Assembly (NCBI GenBank): GCA_963565915.1
Contig: OY751495.1
Coordinates: 744,001-808,000, forward strand
From: Entoloma clypeatum
Lineage: Eukaryota > Basidiomycota > Agaricomycetes > Agaricales > Entolomataceae
Direction of reading: 5' to 3'
Length of the DNA stretch: 64,000 nucleotides
The notes under the pieces are model-generated. The model had not been told where the DNA came from, did no database searches, and was given only the letters and a program-made list of their open reading frames with translations. Shown here piece by piece: positions 19,792 through 31,290 of this stretch; positions within the stretch are counted from its first letter, which is position 1, and every line of letters begins with the position of its first letter. The translations under genes were made by a program, and so were the position numbers.

Positions 19792-22700
19792 ATGCCACAC
19801 AAGAAGAAACCCTCAAAGGAGGAGGAAATACTACGGCTAAATAAGAAGATTATGGAGAGGGATGTGAAGCTTGCGGAAACAGCAGCTGAACTCGGTACGT
19901 GGTGAATTGGAGTCGATTCTGTAGCTAATCTGGCATGATTGAAGCAAAATTGAGGTTGCAGGCGAAGAAGGTTCAGCAGCAGGATCGACAGCTACGGCTT
20001 ATTTCAAAACCACCAGGCCAGGCAGGTCGCAGGTCTGGCTTCAATTTGAAGGAGGCCATGGGCCTCGACGATGACCACTTCAACCGTGTATGTGTATGTA
20101 TTCTCTACAAATCCTTGGATATATGCATCAAATTTGGGACTAGAGAATCACCAAAAGCTATACCAGTGTATATTTGAATATGGAACACACCATCAGCGGG
20201 GAGGACGAGAGAGCCGTGAAGGTCGCGATTAAAGAGGTATGTGATTGTTATATAAACTGAGCTTTCCGGAAATGCTAGCAGATTGTGAAAAATGTTCCAG
20301 TGCTTGATGAATATCGGGGCAATTGGCCTGTCCGCGTCATTATGAAGCAATGTCTGGGAAACCATGTGAAGCGGCTCACAAAGGATCTCAGCGAGGAGGC
20401 GGATGAGGAGAGAAACCCCGATCGTGGGGCTATAAAAGCATACAAAGATGGGTTGGGTGTGGGGAGGGTCTTAGGCATTGACGAGGAGATGTCTGACGAG
20501 GAATGCGACGATCAGGAAGAGAAACGTGACAATCAGGAAGGGGAACACGACAATCAGGAAGATGAATGCGACGATCAGGAAGATGAAGTTGGTGATGAAG
20601 ACAATAGTAGCGGGGTGGTGGGCGTGGAAATCGATCAGGACATAGATGATGATGATGATGATGAAGACCAAGAAACTGTTGTAGAGGTGGATGATGCCAA
20701 GGACAATGTTGATGAAGCTGAGCAGGAAGCGGAAGTCGAAGAGGACAGCGAGGAAGAGAGAAGTGATTGTGAGGAAGAGGGAAGTGATGACCAAGAATTT
20801 TTGGAGATTGACGAGCGTAAGAATGGCCACAGCATGGGGAGGAAGAATAATGTTAGGCTTTCGTGACCATTTATTCTTCTCTTACTGACTTTCAGTTCAG
20901 GAAATTCGACTGCCCGTGTCGCGAAAGCAAACTCGCCCCTCCGCCACAGCCATCACTGCGACTAAGCCAACCGTTACCAATATATGCACCAAGACATATG
21001 CTCCTCCAAAGAACATCCGTGTCTACATGGCCAAAGGAAGTTTGGCGGTCGCCCAGAACATGCCAACAATTATCATATGTTTTACAGTGACCGCGCATTC
21101 GTACTAAACGTGGGATTTACAGAAGAAACTGAATCAAGAGCACGAGAAGACTAAGAAAGCCATTGCTACGGCAGCTAGCGTATGTTTCTTCTGCCCATGG
21201 GTAACATGCTAAGAGCTTTGTGTAGAAAAAGTGCAAGGTTCAGGACGACGCTGAATATATGGAGTGCGGGCCGCCGCGACCAAAAAAAAAGAAGATACAG
21301 GTAAGTTGGCGCTCCGACTCCTTTCCTGAGTTCGTGTTAATATCTTTGCAGAAAGTGAGTCCAGTGGATGCTACAGATGTCGACTGCCAGCTGCTACCCA
21401 ATAAGTCAAGGATACAGGTAAAGTCGGCGCTCCGGCTTCTTTTTCTGGTTCTATGTCAAGATTTTTATAGAAGGCGATGCCGGATGATGCAGAAAACATG
21501 GAGCGCAGGCCACCACCAAGAAAAGCAAAGATGCAGGTAAGCCGACGCCCTGTTCCCCTCCCGTCCCAACGTCAATAATTTTGTAGAAAGCAATGCTGGA
21601 ATCTGATGCCGAAGATGCGGAGCATGAGCTGCCACCGAAAAAGACGAAAGCGCAGGTAAGTTGGTGCCCCCGCTTCTTTCTTGGTTCAGTAATTATATTT
21701 TTGTAGACTAAGAAAGTAGCACCTCCGAAAAATGCCATGAACCAGGTAAGTTGGCATTCTTCCTCCTCTAGTTCAATGTTAATATCCTCATAGAAAGCAG
21801 CGCCTCCCACGATCTGTCCAAATGTAGGATGCGGCGATCTCATCCCGGACAATCCAAGCACTTCCCTCAGCGCCCTCCTTATTGATCTTGCCAAAGAGAA
21901 ACGGAAGAAAAGTCCGAAACTCCCGCTCTTCCTCAGTGGCCAGATATGCATCAAAATCAAGGAACACAACCAGGTTCCAATGCTTTGTGGCACACAGCGT
22001 GAAGCAAGGGTGGCCTCAACCAATTGACTTCAGCGTGCTTCCAGGCCGAATGGTCAAAATTCAGAAAGAGATCAAATCGATCTTGCTCAATGAATTCGTG
22101 TTGGACACCTCCGCCCCATGGAAGACTCTTCTCAGGCGGCTTCATGCAAAGGGAATTCCTCTTGATTGATTGGCGAGCCTAACCGGCGAAGGGAAGTACG
22201 ATCTCCTTGGCATCAACTTCCATGCAGGATAGTAAGTTGTCGATTATCGGTCCTTTCTTATATCCTATTGCTCACCATACTAGTTACGGACCTGTGGGTC
22301 AAGAAATTATCGCGTCACATATCCATGCAGTCGTGTTCCCTGCGAGAACCGAGGCTGAACAAGAGCTTGGATCCACACTCGCCGATCTTATCTCCAACAA
22401 GTTCTCATGTGATATCTCCTGGCGCACCTTCTGGGGAGATGCCAAAACAGCCCTCTCAGCATCGTCACCCATCATGAAGATTCAAGACTTCTTCGATTTT
22501 GTCATGTTTCCTTGGACCGTCGATCTTCTAATTGCCGAGGACCTTGATATCAATGAGGCAAGGGCTGAAGATGTTTGACAAGCATCCAAGGATTACGGAG
22601 CCATCATCAACGATATCTGGAATATGAACTTTGGGCATACAAAGGGTGGCGTTCAGTTTGGAGATTTACCAGCCCATGTTTGTCTCCACTCTGATGCAGC

Positions 22701-23068
22701 TTTTGATTTAAGGCTGACCACGGCTTAGGTGAAACCTTCGGGTGCGGTGCCCTTACCCAGTCGACATTTGCGTAAAGCCAACATCCTTGCAGTAGCAGAG
22801 GTCGGGGATTATCTGACGGTTGTCATAACACTTACATTCTCTGGTGATGTTCAGGGCTCCTTGGCGGCAATCACAAGCTCAGCAGCAACCACGACGATCA
22901 CCACGATCGCCACGAGTTCAGTGGCTCCATCGGCATCAACAATAATGCCGCCCACCGGTCGGGTAAGAGCTGCGACCTAGTATAATACTAATAGTATATC
23001 TGATTTCTAACCCCTTTCTAAAGCCACAACCGCGCCCACTTCGCCGCTCTGCTCGAAAGCAGCAATAA
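19792..23068 (+). pseudogene. RTC4-like multi-exon gene, apparently decayed
   Basis: Exon 1 starts at ATG 19792 and encodes a Lys-rich coiled coil; a 50-bp intron (19895-19944) is clear. A second exon continues the coiled coil to a GFNLKEAMGL motif, and a later exon from 20282 encodes an acidic tract rich in Asp and Glu. From 21123 a row of short Lys/Pro-rich exons follows, then a C-terminal domain with CPNVGCGDLIPDNPS, a YGPVGQEII motif and LLIAEDLDINEA, which resembles the RTC4-like domain common in Agaricomycetes. The last exon ends RPLRRSARKQQ with a stop at 23066. A frame change near 21990-22020, a stop near 22169 and TGA at 22576 suggest loss of function. Family assignment is from memory of motifs and moderate only. 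Confidence 0.5.
21123..21793 (+). repeat. tandem array of duplicated exon-intron units
   Basis: Six consecutive exons (21123-21179, 21226-21300, 21352-21417, 21471-21536, 21587-21655, 21707-21745) are 57, 75, 66, 66, 69 and 39 nt, all multiples of three. The five introns from 21301 onward, and the one before them, are 46-53 bp. Most exons begin AAAG or AAGG and end CAG, and most introns begin GTAAGT or close to it. The introns resemble one another along their length. The exons encode variants of a Lys-Asp-Ala-Glu then Pro-Pro-Lys-Lys unit. Confidence 0.8.
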
Positions 23069-23230
23069 TCAAAGGGTTTGTATCTCTTTGCTTCGTTTTT
23101 TCTTGGACATTGTCTCGTACCTCATACATGTGTTTTGCACGCCGATGTAATAATACACTGCTTTATTCTCAATATGATATACTGGCTATATAAGCGTGGC
23201 TTACCACTGCCCAAAAATGTGCCCGTTATA
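23069..23230. other. 3' flank of the RTC4-like gene
   Basis: AT-rich sequence that may hold the 3' untranslated region and polyadenylation site; no gene is seen. Confidence 0.4.
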
Positions 23231-23431
23231 ACTGCTTCATAAAGCAGTCAATATGACTGCGTCGACTGCCATCAGGTACAACTGCCTCTTGCGGCAGTCA
23301 ATTTGACCGTAACTCAATGACTGGTATGTATAACTGCCGTTTTTATCACTTTGGGGTTTCAGACATAACTGTCTTGCCTTCTAGTATATATTACTGCCTG
23401 ATACAGTATATATGACTGCCTGGCGGGCAGT
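23231..23431. repeat. cluster of small ACTGC/GCAGT hairpins
   Basis: Three 17-18-bp inverted repeats occur at 23231-23248 (7-bp stems), 23281-23298 (6-bp stems) and 23415-23431 (6-bp stems). All start ACTGC and end GCAGT. The first two are followed by TCAATATGAC and TCAATTTGAC. Further single ACTGCC motifs lie between them. No coding sense is apparent. Confidence 0.6.
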
Positions 23432-23712
23432 TCACCCTACTGCTTTTGCTTTCCACAGTGTTATTATTCACCAAAATGCCATTTTCGCTTCCACAACACT
23501 TCGTCCTCCCCAACCCTCGCAAAATTTCGTAAAGGTATAGAAAAAGTTGAAAATCCGCGACCAATTTGGCCGCTGTCACCCATAAGCGGTGACTAAGTGA
23601 ACGGCACCATAATAGACAATCATCATATTCAAAACTGGATATAGGGGCCAACAATAAGATGCATACTCGTCGAGGTTCTCAGGTGCTTTCACGCAGAACC
23701 CCTCAATGTTTC

Positions 23713-23922
23713 TTAGATTCTCCTTCTGTTCCTCCCTGATTGAGGTATTTCGGTGATGGCAGCATTCATCGGCGAAGCCACGAGTTTCGCGTGGATCTCT
23801 GGGGCTCGACCAGGATTCGCTCGAAAGAATGGTTGATTCTGGTGAATAATGTTGTTATAAAATGTCAACTTGTCTACGAGTTCGTTGAAGGCGGCGTCAT
23901 CATCTGCAACATGGTATGACAT
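23713..23922 (-). CDS. hypothetical small protein, 69 residues
   Basis: The frame from ATG 23922 has a protein-like composition (MSYHVADDDAAFNELVDKL start, then KLTFYNNII and a basic end), with no known motif, signal peptide or membrane span. It could be one exon of a longer gene or a chance frame. The open frame extends slightly upstream to 23976. Confidence 0.25.
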   Translation of the reverse strand: MSYHVADDDAAFNELVDKLTFYNNIIHQNQPFFRANPGRAPEIHAKLVASPMNAAITEIPQSGRNRRRI

Positions 23923-23960
23923 GGTGATGAGCTGATGAGGGAGGACTGTTTCGGTGGCGT

Positions 23961-25526
23961 ATGGCGAGCACATCACGTGAAGTCTACAGTAGACTCAGAA
24001 CACCCAGTCTCACGGCTACAGCAACATCCACGAACTCTCCCCTTCTCCTCCCCAACCTCCCGCCTCCCACGGCAACGCAGTCATCCTCTCTCCCGTCATC
24101 CACCCCACCTCACCCAACCCAACAACAGCTGACACAGCAACTACAGGCCACGGCGTCTCCCACATACTCCACAACCCCCGCTCCTCGGGCGCCATTGCCA
24201 CCATCCTGGCACCTACATCACCACCCCCGGCCCCATCCACCGTCTCCGCCTCATCCACATCGAGGGCCGCCGCTCCCTCCGCTTCTACGCAACGTCCCCG
24301 GCTCCAACAAGCTCGCCTTCCGCTTCAAGGTCGTCTCCCGCGTCCATGCCGAGATCGGCCCCTGCTTCTTCATCAAGGACACCAAGTCCTCCAGCGGCAC
24401 GTTCCTGGACCATGCGCGGCTGTACCCTGCGAACTTGGAGTCGCGGTCGTTCCAGATGAAGGACGGCGATATTTAGCAGCTCGGGTGGATTATCAGGTTG
24501 GGGCTGGGGATATCTACAAGAGCGTCGAAATTCGAGATTGGGAGGGAGTGGCAGGCGGGGCCTAATGCGTTCAAGTAAGGGCGTTTTCTCTTCCTCGCTG
24601 TTATCTTTTCTGATTGTTGTATTTGTGATAGTACAAATGCACTGAAGAACATCCGGTCCCTCGTACCCACCTAATCCGCCGGCGGGCCGTCCACACCCGC
24701 ACCCCCCAACCCTAATATCAACACCGCCAGCAAACAGGCCACCGCCACCGCTATCCCTTCAAGAACGCAGCTCCCAGACTGCCGTATCTGTACATCCTCT
24801 TTCTCAAACAAAGAACAAAATTAACCCAACTACCTACTACAAGCCTCTTCGCAGTGACGATCCGCCAAGCGCTTTTCATCGCCCCCTGCTCGCACGCCTT
24901 CCACTACAAGTGCATTCGGCCGTACCTCGAGGCGCACCATCTGTCTTTCTCGTGCCCGCTCTGCAGGACGGGTATGCGAACCTCTAGGAGGACGTCGAGG
25001 TCGAGCCCGTAGGCGAGGATGGCGACCTTGCTGCGTTGGGCGAGAACGAGGATGTAGACGTAGACGCAGAAGGTGACAGAGACGGGGAGGGAGACGACGA
25101 CCCGCGGCTGCCGAGGAGACCCGCCCGTGTGCGCGAAGACCGCGCAGCGGAAACAGAGGTCGAGATGGACTTTATGCCGCCGTCCTCTTCCTCGGGTGGT
25201 GTCCACCATGGGATTGGGGGGACGACGCTGACGAGGCGTCCGGGGTTGCGGATCACGACTGCGTCTCCGCCTCCCCCTTCGTCGTTTCACCATGCGGCTT
25301 CTGCATCCCGGGAGGGCTGGTGGTGGATGAGGACGACGACGAGGCGGAGATTCAGCTTCAGATGACGGGTGGTGGAGGTGAGGGTGCCGGTCCGGGGCAC
25401 GGGAACGGGGATGATGATGTGGTGATGTTGGATTTGGCGGCTGTGGAGAGTGCGAGTGATGGGAGTGGGCATGGAGAGGTGGGGATGGAGGGGGTGACGG
25501 AGGTTGGGGGGAAGAGGAAGCGGTGA
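23961..25526 (+). pseudogene. FHA-RING E3 ubiquitin ligase, Dma1-like, decayed
   Basis: The region 24300-24476 encodes the end of an FHA domain (SRVHAEI, then IKDTKSSSGTF), a phosphothreonine-binding fold. Around 24545-24640 EIGREWQAGPNAF and a short intron match the usual linker. At 24790-24970 a RING-H2 finger is legible: CRIC, then CSHAFHYKC and CPLC. The tail is acidic and ends in KRKR at 25526. Dma1/CHFR-type proteins are mitotic checkpoint ubiquitin ligases. The copy is broken by TAG at 24474, frame changes near 24485, 24530 and 25315, a stop after the linker, a missing splice donor before the RING exon, a TAG near 24987 and apparent loss of part of the FHA core. Confidence 0.65.
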
Positions 25527-26353
25527 TTTCTTTCCTTCTTGTTTTCTTTCGGTTATGTTTCTTGTTTCTCCGGCTTTTTTGACGCGCTTCTTATTTCCTC
25601 GTAGTTCATCTCTTTCCTTCTCTCTCTCTTGTCACGCCCTTACACTACATACACGAATTTCACGGTCCATCATCATTTCTTGTTTTCTCCCCCGCCCTGA
25701 CCGTTGTTGGACATCCCTCGTCCTCGATACTATCCGCATATATTAAGGGTTTCATTAAGGGTTTCTCGTTGTTTCCCCCCTTGTTATGTGTAGTTCTGTC
25801 CTTTTTTTGTACAGTACGTGTAACTACCGCTAATAATTATTTATTGTAAAATGAAACGAAACGAATATATATATATTGAGCTTTCATTGTCATTTGCGGT
25901 AAATAGGAAGGAAGTGACGGTGTCTCTCGATCAAGTGTCCACATCCCTGTCAGTTGAGAACTGGGCATTCCTTCCCTCCGTTGAACGTTCTAGGGGTCGA
26001 CAAGTTCTGGGTTCCCAAGCCGCCGTAACTTTTGCTCAGGATCTTGATTGTGCTAATTCTCAACCTTACATAGAGCCGACGAATGATAGAGGCCTTCCTG
26101 CTTGAAACACCAGCTTCCCCTCTTGTGTAGGTTCGAGTGCTGCCTACTACCTAGTGACTTGACCTTTCTGACCTTTGGGGGAAGGGGTTATCAAAATTCT
26201 TTAGAATGAAAACGAACGGAACCAAGCTCAAGCAAGTAATGATCAATGCAACTGCTTAATTTTAACAACTTTATTATAAATTTAAAGATCAATCATCCTC
26301 GTTTGATTCGTGATACCCGAATTCAGTGAGTATACATCCTGTGTGTCGAACGC
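25527..26353. other. intergenic, no assigned gene
   Basis: Pyrimidine-rich then AT-rich sequence following the decayed FHA-RING gene, probably its old 3' region, and the 3' flank of the convergent secreted-protein gene. No convincing gene is seen. Confidence 0.5.
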
Positions 26354-26820
26354 CTAGTACCGGTCACCCTCGTACATTCTCGCGATAATCTCCATGATCT
26401 CTTCGACACCCAGGTCCCGCGTGTGAGGCCCAGAAGCCTTGCCACTCTTGCCACTCTTGCCACTGTTGTCACTCTTGCCACGCTCCTTAGGCATGTGTTG
26501 GGAATGGAGGTCGGGCAGATGTTGAGCAGCCTTCTCTTCGTCAGTCATAGTGTCCTTTCCATGCTCAGCAGTCGTCTTCTTGGGAGGAGGGGTTGGGTCT
26601 GCACGCGCGAAGAGGTCGTCGTCGTCGGAGAAAAGGCTCCTCAAATAAAACTCTTCTTCACCGCGTGCTGCCACATCGTAGTCGTAAACGGTAGTGGGGT
26701 AGCTAAGAGGAATGTAAAATATCAGTATGATAATGCATCGAAAATTCACAGGACGACTTACGCAGCGACAGAGCTAGCGAGGGCAACGGCCGAGACAGCG
26801 GCGATGGTGGAGAAACGCAT
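26354..26820 (-). CDS. small secreted protein, two exons
   Basis: Exon 1 (26820-26762, 59 nt) and exon 2 (26702-26354) are joined across a 59-bp GT-AG intron (GTAAGT donor, CTCTTAG acceptor), giving 135 residues. The N-terminus MRFSTIAAVSAVALASSVAA is a typical signal peptide with a cleavage site near residue 20. The mature protein is charged, with an acidic SDDDD run, a (GKS)n-like stretch near residues 100-112 and a C-terminal DLGVEEIMEIIARMYEG helix. There are no cysteines and no known domain. It is intact, unlike its neighbours, so it may be a functioning secreted protein of the host. Function unknown. Confidence 0.75.
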
Positions 26821-27347
26821 TTTACTTGAGTTCCAGAACCGTCTTTCAGCCCAAAGCCCATGAACCATATGAACAATTCGAAAACTCACAACGAAATGAT
26901 TCGCGGGGAAATTGGGGAAAGGCACAGCCGGGCGAAGATGATTGATTGATTTGGATGGGACTCGTTAGCCAGCTGAGGAGTGAAGAAACTCGTCCATGTA
27001 ATCAACCATTATATACGAATCCGTTCGGGTGTTGCCGTTTCGGCGGGTCGCGATGCCCGAATCACCATGCAGGTGGCCAGCACATGACGATCGTCGCCGC
27101 AGTGTACCCTAAAGAATGTGCCAAGATGTGAGATAAGGAAAAAGGTGCAAAAGCATGTGGGTATCATCACCAAGGGGGTGGCGGAACCCGAATATCAGAC
27201 TGTAGGTCAAACTTTTTTTTTCAACCATGTGAGACCCCCCACCTTCCTAATATGGTATGTTGCCATCACGTGCTTTCATTTTTCTCGCATCAAACAAAGG
27301 AAATACCATTTATGGCAGATGCGAGTGAACAGATGGTGCTGCAGGCT
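26821..27347. other. promoter region of the secreted-protein gene and intergenic
   Basis: A TATATA-type box on the minus strand near 27010-27016 lies about 190 bp upstream of the ATG at 26820. The rest shows no gene. Confidence 0.4.
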
Positions 27348-27619
27348 TGTTGGAACTATTGGTTCTAGCACTGTGATCTTGCTGACTAGATCACTACATC
27401 ATCATGACGTATCCATGACATCAGTATGATGTCATACTCTGGAACACTCCATGAGTTACTATATATGTGTCTTTAGTGTAGGTACATACAAAGAGACCAC
27501 AACATGGTCTGTGCGCATATATTAGTATAAATAGTAGCTCTGTACGTAGTACAGAGAATAAGAAACTTAACCAGTTACCCCCACGTCAGTTGCCTCTATA
27601 ACTCTTCTCTAGCTTAACA
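27348..27619 (+). repeat. possible solo LTR of an unidentified element
   Basis: It begins TGTTGGAA and could end TTAACA at 27619, with a TATAAATA box near 27531. No internal region, primer site or target duplication supports it, and the end is uncertain. Confidence 0.3.
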
Positions 27620-27659
27620 AGCTATTCACCTTATTCCTATCCACTCATACTAACTACTT

Positions 27660-30600
27660 TGTACGTCGTCCCATATGTCGTGAAGGGAGACAAACCTCCA
27701 AAACGACGAGAAATCAGGCTGTTAGCTCAGCTCAAAACACAACGAGGACCAAAGGTCATTCGACCTGAGGTTGATAGCGGATGTGAACGCACATGCATCT
27801 ATCCCAGAATAGTACGCGAACAGAACCTCCCCACACGAGGAATACCGCCCATAGCAATTCTAAATGCGGATGGATCACCAAATCGACAACAGAAAGCAAA
27901 CCAACTTGCCGAGGTCAAGCTGGATTTGGGAACACATCAGGAAACCATGGAAGCAATGGTACTGGACATTGGGAGAACCGACATGCTCTTGGGACATGAC
28001 TGGTTGGTACACCACAACCCCACGATCAATTGGACAACCGGCGCTGTAACATTCAACCGGTGCCCAACAACATGCCAAACCAAACATTTGGAATTCAGGG
28101 TTAACCTTGATGGTCGCAAACACCGGGTTCGCATGGTTGAGGTGCACGACAAAGATGCACCCAAGAAGTCGGATCAGAAATGGAAGCCTGGAGACCCTAT
28201 ATTGGAAGCTGTCACTCCCACACCACCTCCCACAACCAAACGACCCTCATATGTTGATCGGTTTACTCATCTCTTTGAGAAGGAGAACTTTGATAAGATC
28301 CCGAAGGAAAGGGAATGGGACCATGGTATTGAACTTACACCGGACGCACCAAAGGAACTAGGGGGAAATACATATCCCATGACACAAAAGGAACAAGAGA
28401 AATTGGACACATTCATTGACGAGGGTCTAGCAACTGGAAAGATCCACCCGTCCAAATCCCCTTATGCTTCCCCTTGCTTCTTCATCAACAAGAAGGATGG
28501 TTCCAAACGATTGGTACAAGATTACCGCATGGTCAACAAATTTACGGTCAAAGACAAGTTCCCACTCCCGCGCATCTCCGATCTCTTGGACGTGCTGAAA
28601 GATGCAGTCTACTTCAATATGATGGACATCATGTGGGGTTACAACAATGTCCGGATTAAGGAAGGCGATGAATGGAAGGCTGCTTTCCTCACCAGTCGAG
28701 GATTGTTCAAACCATTGGTCATGTTTTTTGGCCTTTGCAACTCCCCAGGAACGTTCTCTCGGATGATGGCTAGTCTATTCTGGGACCAGATCTGCCGATG
28801 CATCTGCGTGATCTACATGGATGACATCGTGGTTATTGGTAAAACCAAGGAAGAACTCGCGCGAAACACCGAAGAAATTCTGCAGATCCTATCGGACAAT
28901 GACTTGTTCCTGAAGGAGAAGAAGTGTTTCTGGAAAGTAACAAAATGCCCCATATTGGGATATGTCGTTGGTGAAGGACGTGTCGAGATGGAAACCGAGA
29001 AGGTGGACACGATCCGAAACTGGCGAGCACCCACATCAAAAAAGGAAGTCCAGAAGTTCCTTGGGTTTGCTAACTTCTATCGGCGCTTCATTGAACCATA
29101 CTCAAACATCGTGAAACCACTTACCGTGCTCACAGGCGGCACTACGTTTACTTGGGGACCAGCAGAACAAAAGGCATTTGAAGGTCTCATACAGGCGATC
29201 ACATCGGCACCAGTCTTGGCATTACCAAAACTAGATGGACAGTTCAGGGTCGAAACTGATGCATCGGGCTATGCAATTGGGGCTGTACTCTCTCAAAAAC
29301 AGGATGACAAATGGCATCCTATCGCATTTTTGTCGCGGACCATGTCCGCGGCCGAACAAAATTATGAGATATATGACAAAGAGCTCTTGGCAGTCATGGA
29401 AGCACTGAAAGATTGGAGACACTATCTGCTTGAAGCCAGGGAACACTTTGAGATCTTAACTGATCACAAGAACCTGGAGTATTTCCGCCATCCTCAGGAC
29501 CTAAATCAACGACAAAGGCGCTGGAAGATGAAGTTACAAGACTATGACTTCGAACTATGGCATGTGCCTGGCAAGACAAATGCAAAAGCGGACATCCTGT
29601 CGCGCTTACCCTGATATGAAACAGAACTCGAACCGCAAAACAGTGACCAAATGCTCAAGGAGGGACTATTCTTGAAACGATTGGAATCAGAAGATGTGGT
29701 ACAAATGGAGATGTTCACGGAGGAACAATTCTTTGAAGGGGGTGAAACATCTGATTCCATCAAGATTGGAAATGTCACAACCATCGAAAGTCTGTGGATC
29801 ACATGCATCAAGGGTTCAAACCGCATGGAGACAGAAGTAGCCCAGGGTCTAAAGAAGAATCCTCATTGGTATCAACAGGAAAACGGCATCACATATGCAG
29901 GTGAATGAGTCTATGTTCCACCGGACCCACAACTGCGTCAAGAACTAATGTTTGAGTCACACAATGCACCAGTGGCTGGACATCCAGGACAGTATCGAAC
30001 ACACGAACTCCTCACTCACACCTACTGGTGGCCTACCATCCTGCATGATGTGAAGAAGTACGTAAAGGGTTGCAACACCTGTCAGCGCAACAAGATCAAC
30101 AGACAGAAACGACATGCTCCGCTACACCCCCATGCAGCACCAAGTCATCCATGGGAAGACATAGGGATTGACGTCGTGGGACCAATACCAGAATCCGAGG
30201 GAAAGAATGTGATTCTGGTCATCACGGATAGACATTCAAAGATGCTTCATCTCATTCCGACAACCATGGAATTATCGGCTGAAGGATTAGCCAAGATCTA
30301 TCGGGATCAGATATGGAAGCTTCATGGGATCCCCAAGAAGATCATCAGTGACAGGGGACCACAGTTCGCCGCTAAGTTCATGGAGATACTTTGCCGCATG
30401 TTGGGGATCAAAAGGAACCTGTCCACCGCATACCATCCTCAAACTGATGGACAGGCCGAACGATCGCATCAGGAGACAGAATCATTCTTACGAAACTTCA
30501 TCAACCATCTGCAAGATGATTGGGCTGAATGGATCGCAATCGCTGAATTCCAGTACAATGACAAAGAACATCAGGCGACAAAGCACACACCATTCTACCT

Positions 30601-30942
30601 CAACTATGGCTTACATCCTTGGAAGGGAGAACTTGTGTTGGAAGACACCAACCCGGCTGCCAACAGCTTCTTGGAAAAACTCAAACAAGCATGAGAAGAA
30701 GCCAATGCAGGGCTGAAACAGGCACAGGATCAGATGAAGAAGACAGTTGATACACGACGGAACTACCGCATCAGAGACAAGGTGTGGCTGGAAGCGACTA
30801 ACATCAGAACTAACCGTCCCTCGAAGAAACTTGACGCACTCCGACACGGACCATTCAAGGTCCTAGAGAAGAAAGGGGCTAGCGCATACCTTATTAATCT
30901 TCTGAAGACTTGGAAAATGATTCACCCTGTGTTTAACAAGAT
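27660..30942 (+). pseudogene. pol: gypsy-1 pol, copy H, broken
   Basis: Protease (EVDSGCERTC), reverse transcriptase (YMDD), RNase H and integrase are legible in order; the chromodomain is gone. About 30 bp are missing just before KGDKPP near the start. Stops are TGG to TGA at 29612, CGA to TGA at 29906 and CGA to TGA at 30692. A 12-bp deletion is visible near 30760, where copies A and B have RRSPSRNYR and this copy has RRNYR. Confidence 0.9.
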
Positions 30943-30988
30943 CCTGCATACTTTGCCCAAACCTTGGAACAGTTTGTTAAGCATAACA
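27660..30988 (+). mobile_element. truncated gypsy-1 copy H
   Basis: It begins at the first codons of pol with no gag, ORF1 or 5' LTR, and ends with only the last 46 bp of the LTR (30943-30988, ending TAACA). The pol sequence breaks off before the chromodomain and joins this LTR remnant at a short shared CCTGCAT-like sequence, which indicates deletion between two points of an older full copy. Confidence 0.9.
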
Positions 30989-30997
30989 AGCGGTACT

Positions 30998-31290
30998 GAG
31001 GCATATGGAAGCTGCACTAACCTGGTTAAGAGACATTAGTTAAGTAACAAAGAGGCTGACTAGCTAGCAACGTCTCAGAGAACTGGGTGTTCAAGAGTTA
31101 AGATTCTAGTGGTAGAAGTACATGGGTATTTATACAAATCTATAATGCACACGGACCATGTACAAACAATATATAAACAGAGTCCTGTTTCAGTGGCTGT
31201 ACCATAAACTCATATATATGGTAACAGTGACTTATTGTCACTTATTGTGACTAAGCATGTGATGTGACATATCTGGTGATATGTTCAACA
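30998..31290 (-). repeat. 3' LTR of copia-2
   Basis: The pol-proximal end is clear: the minus strand reads AGGGGGAG then TGTTGAACATATC at 31290. A TATAAATA box lies near 31132. The distal end is a guess, placed at the first TG that gives a CA terminus. Confidence 0.5.

Noticed and set aside
19413..19844. plus-strand ORF upstream of the RTC4-like gene
   Set aside because: Composition is not protein-like, it overlaps the start of the next gene and no motif was found.
20471..20830. hydrophobic minus-strand ORF resembling membrane segments
   Set aside because: It is the reverse complement of the Asp/Glu-rich exon, which naturally reads as Ile/Leu/Phe.
23231..23431. CRISPR-like array
   Set aside because: Repeats are short, irregularly spaced and few, and the sequence is eukaryotic.
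25851..26105. 84-residue plus-strand ORF
   Set aside because: No motif, no splice context and AT-rich start; probably chance.
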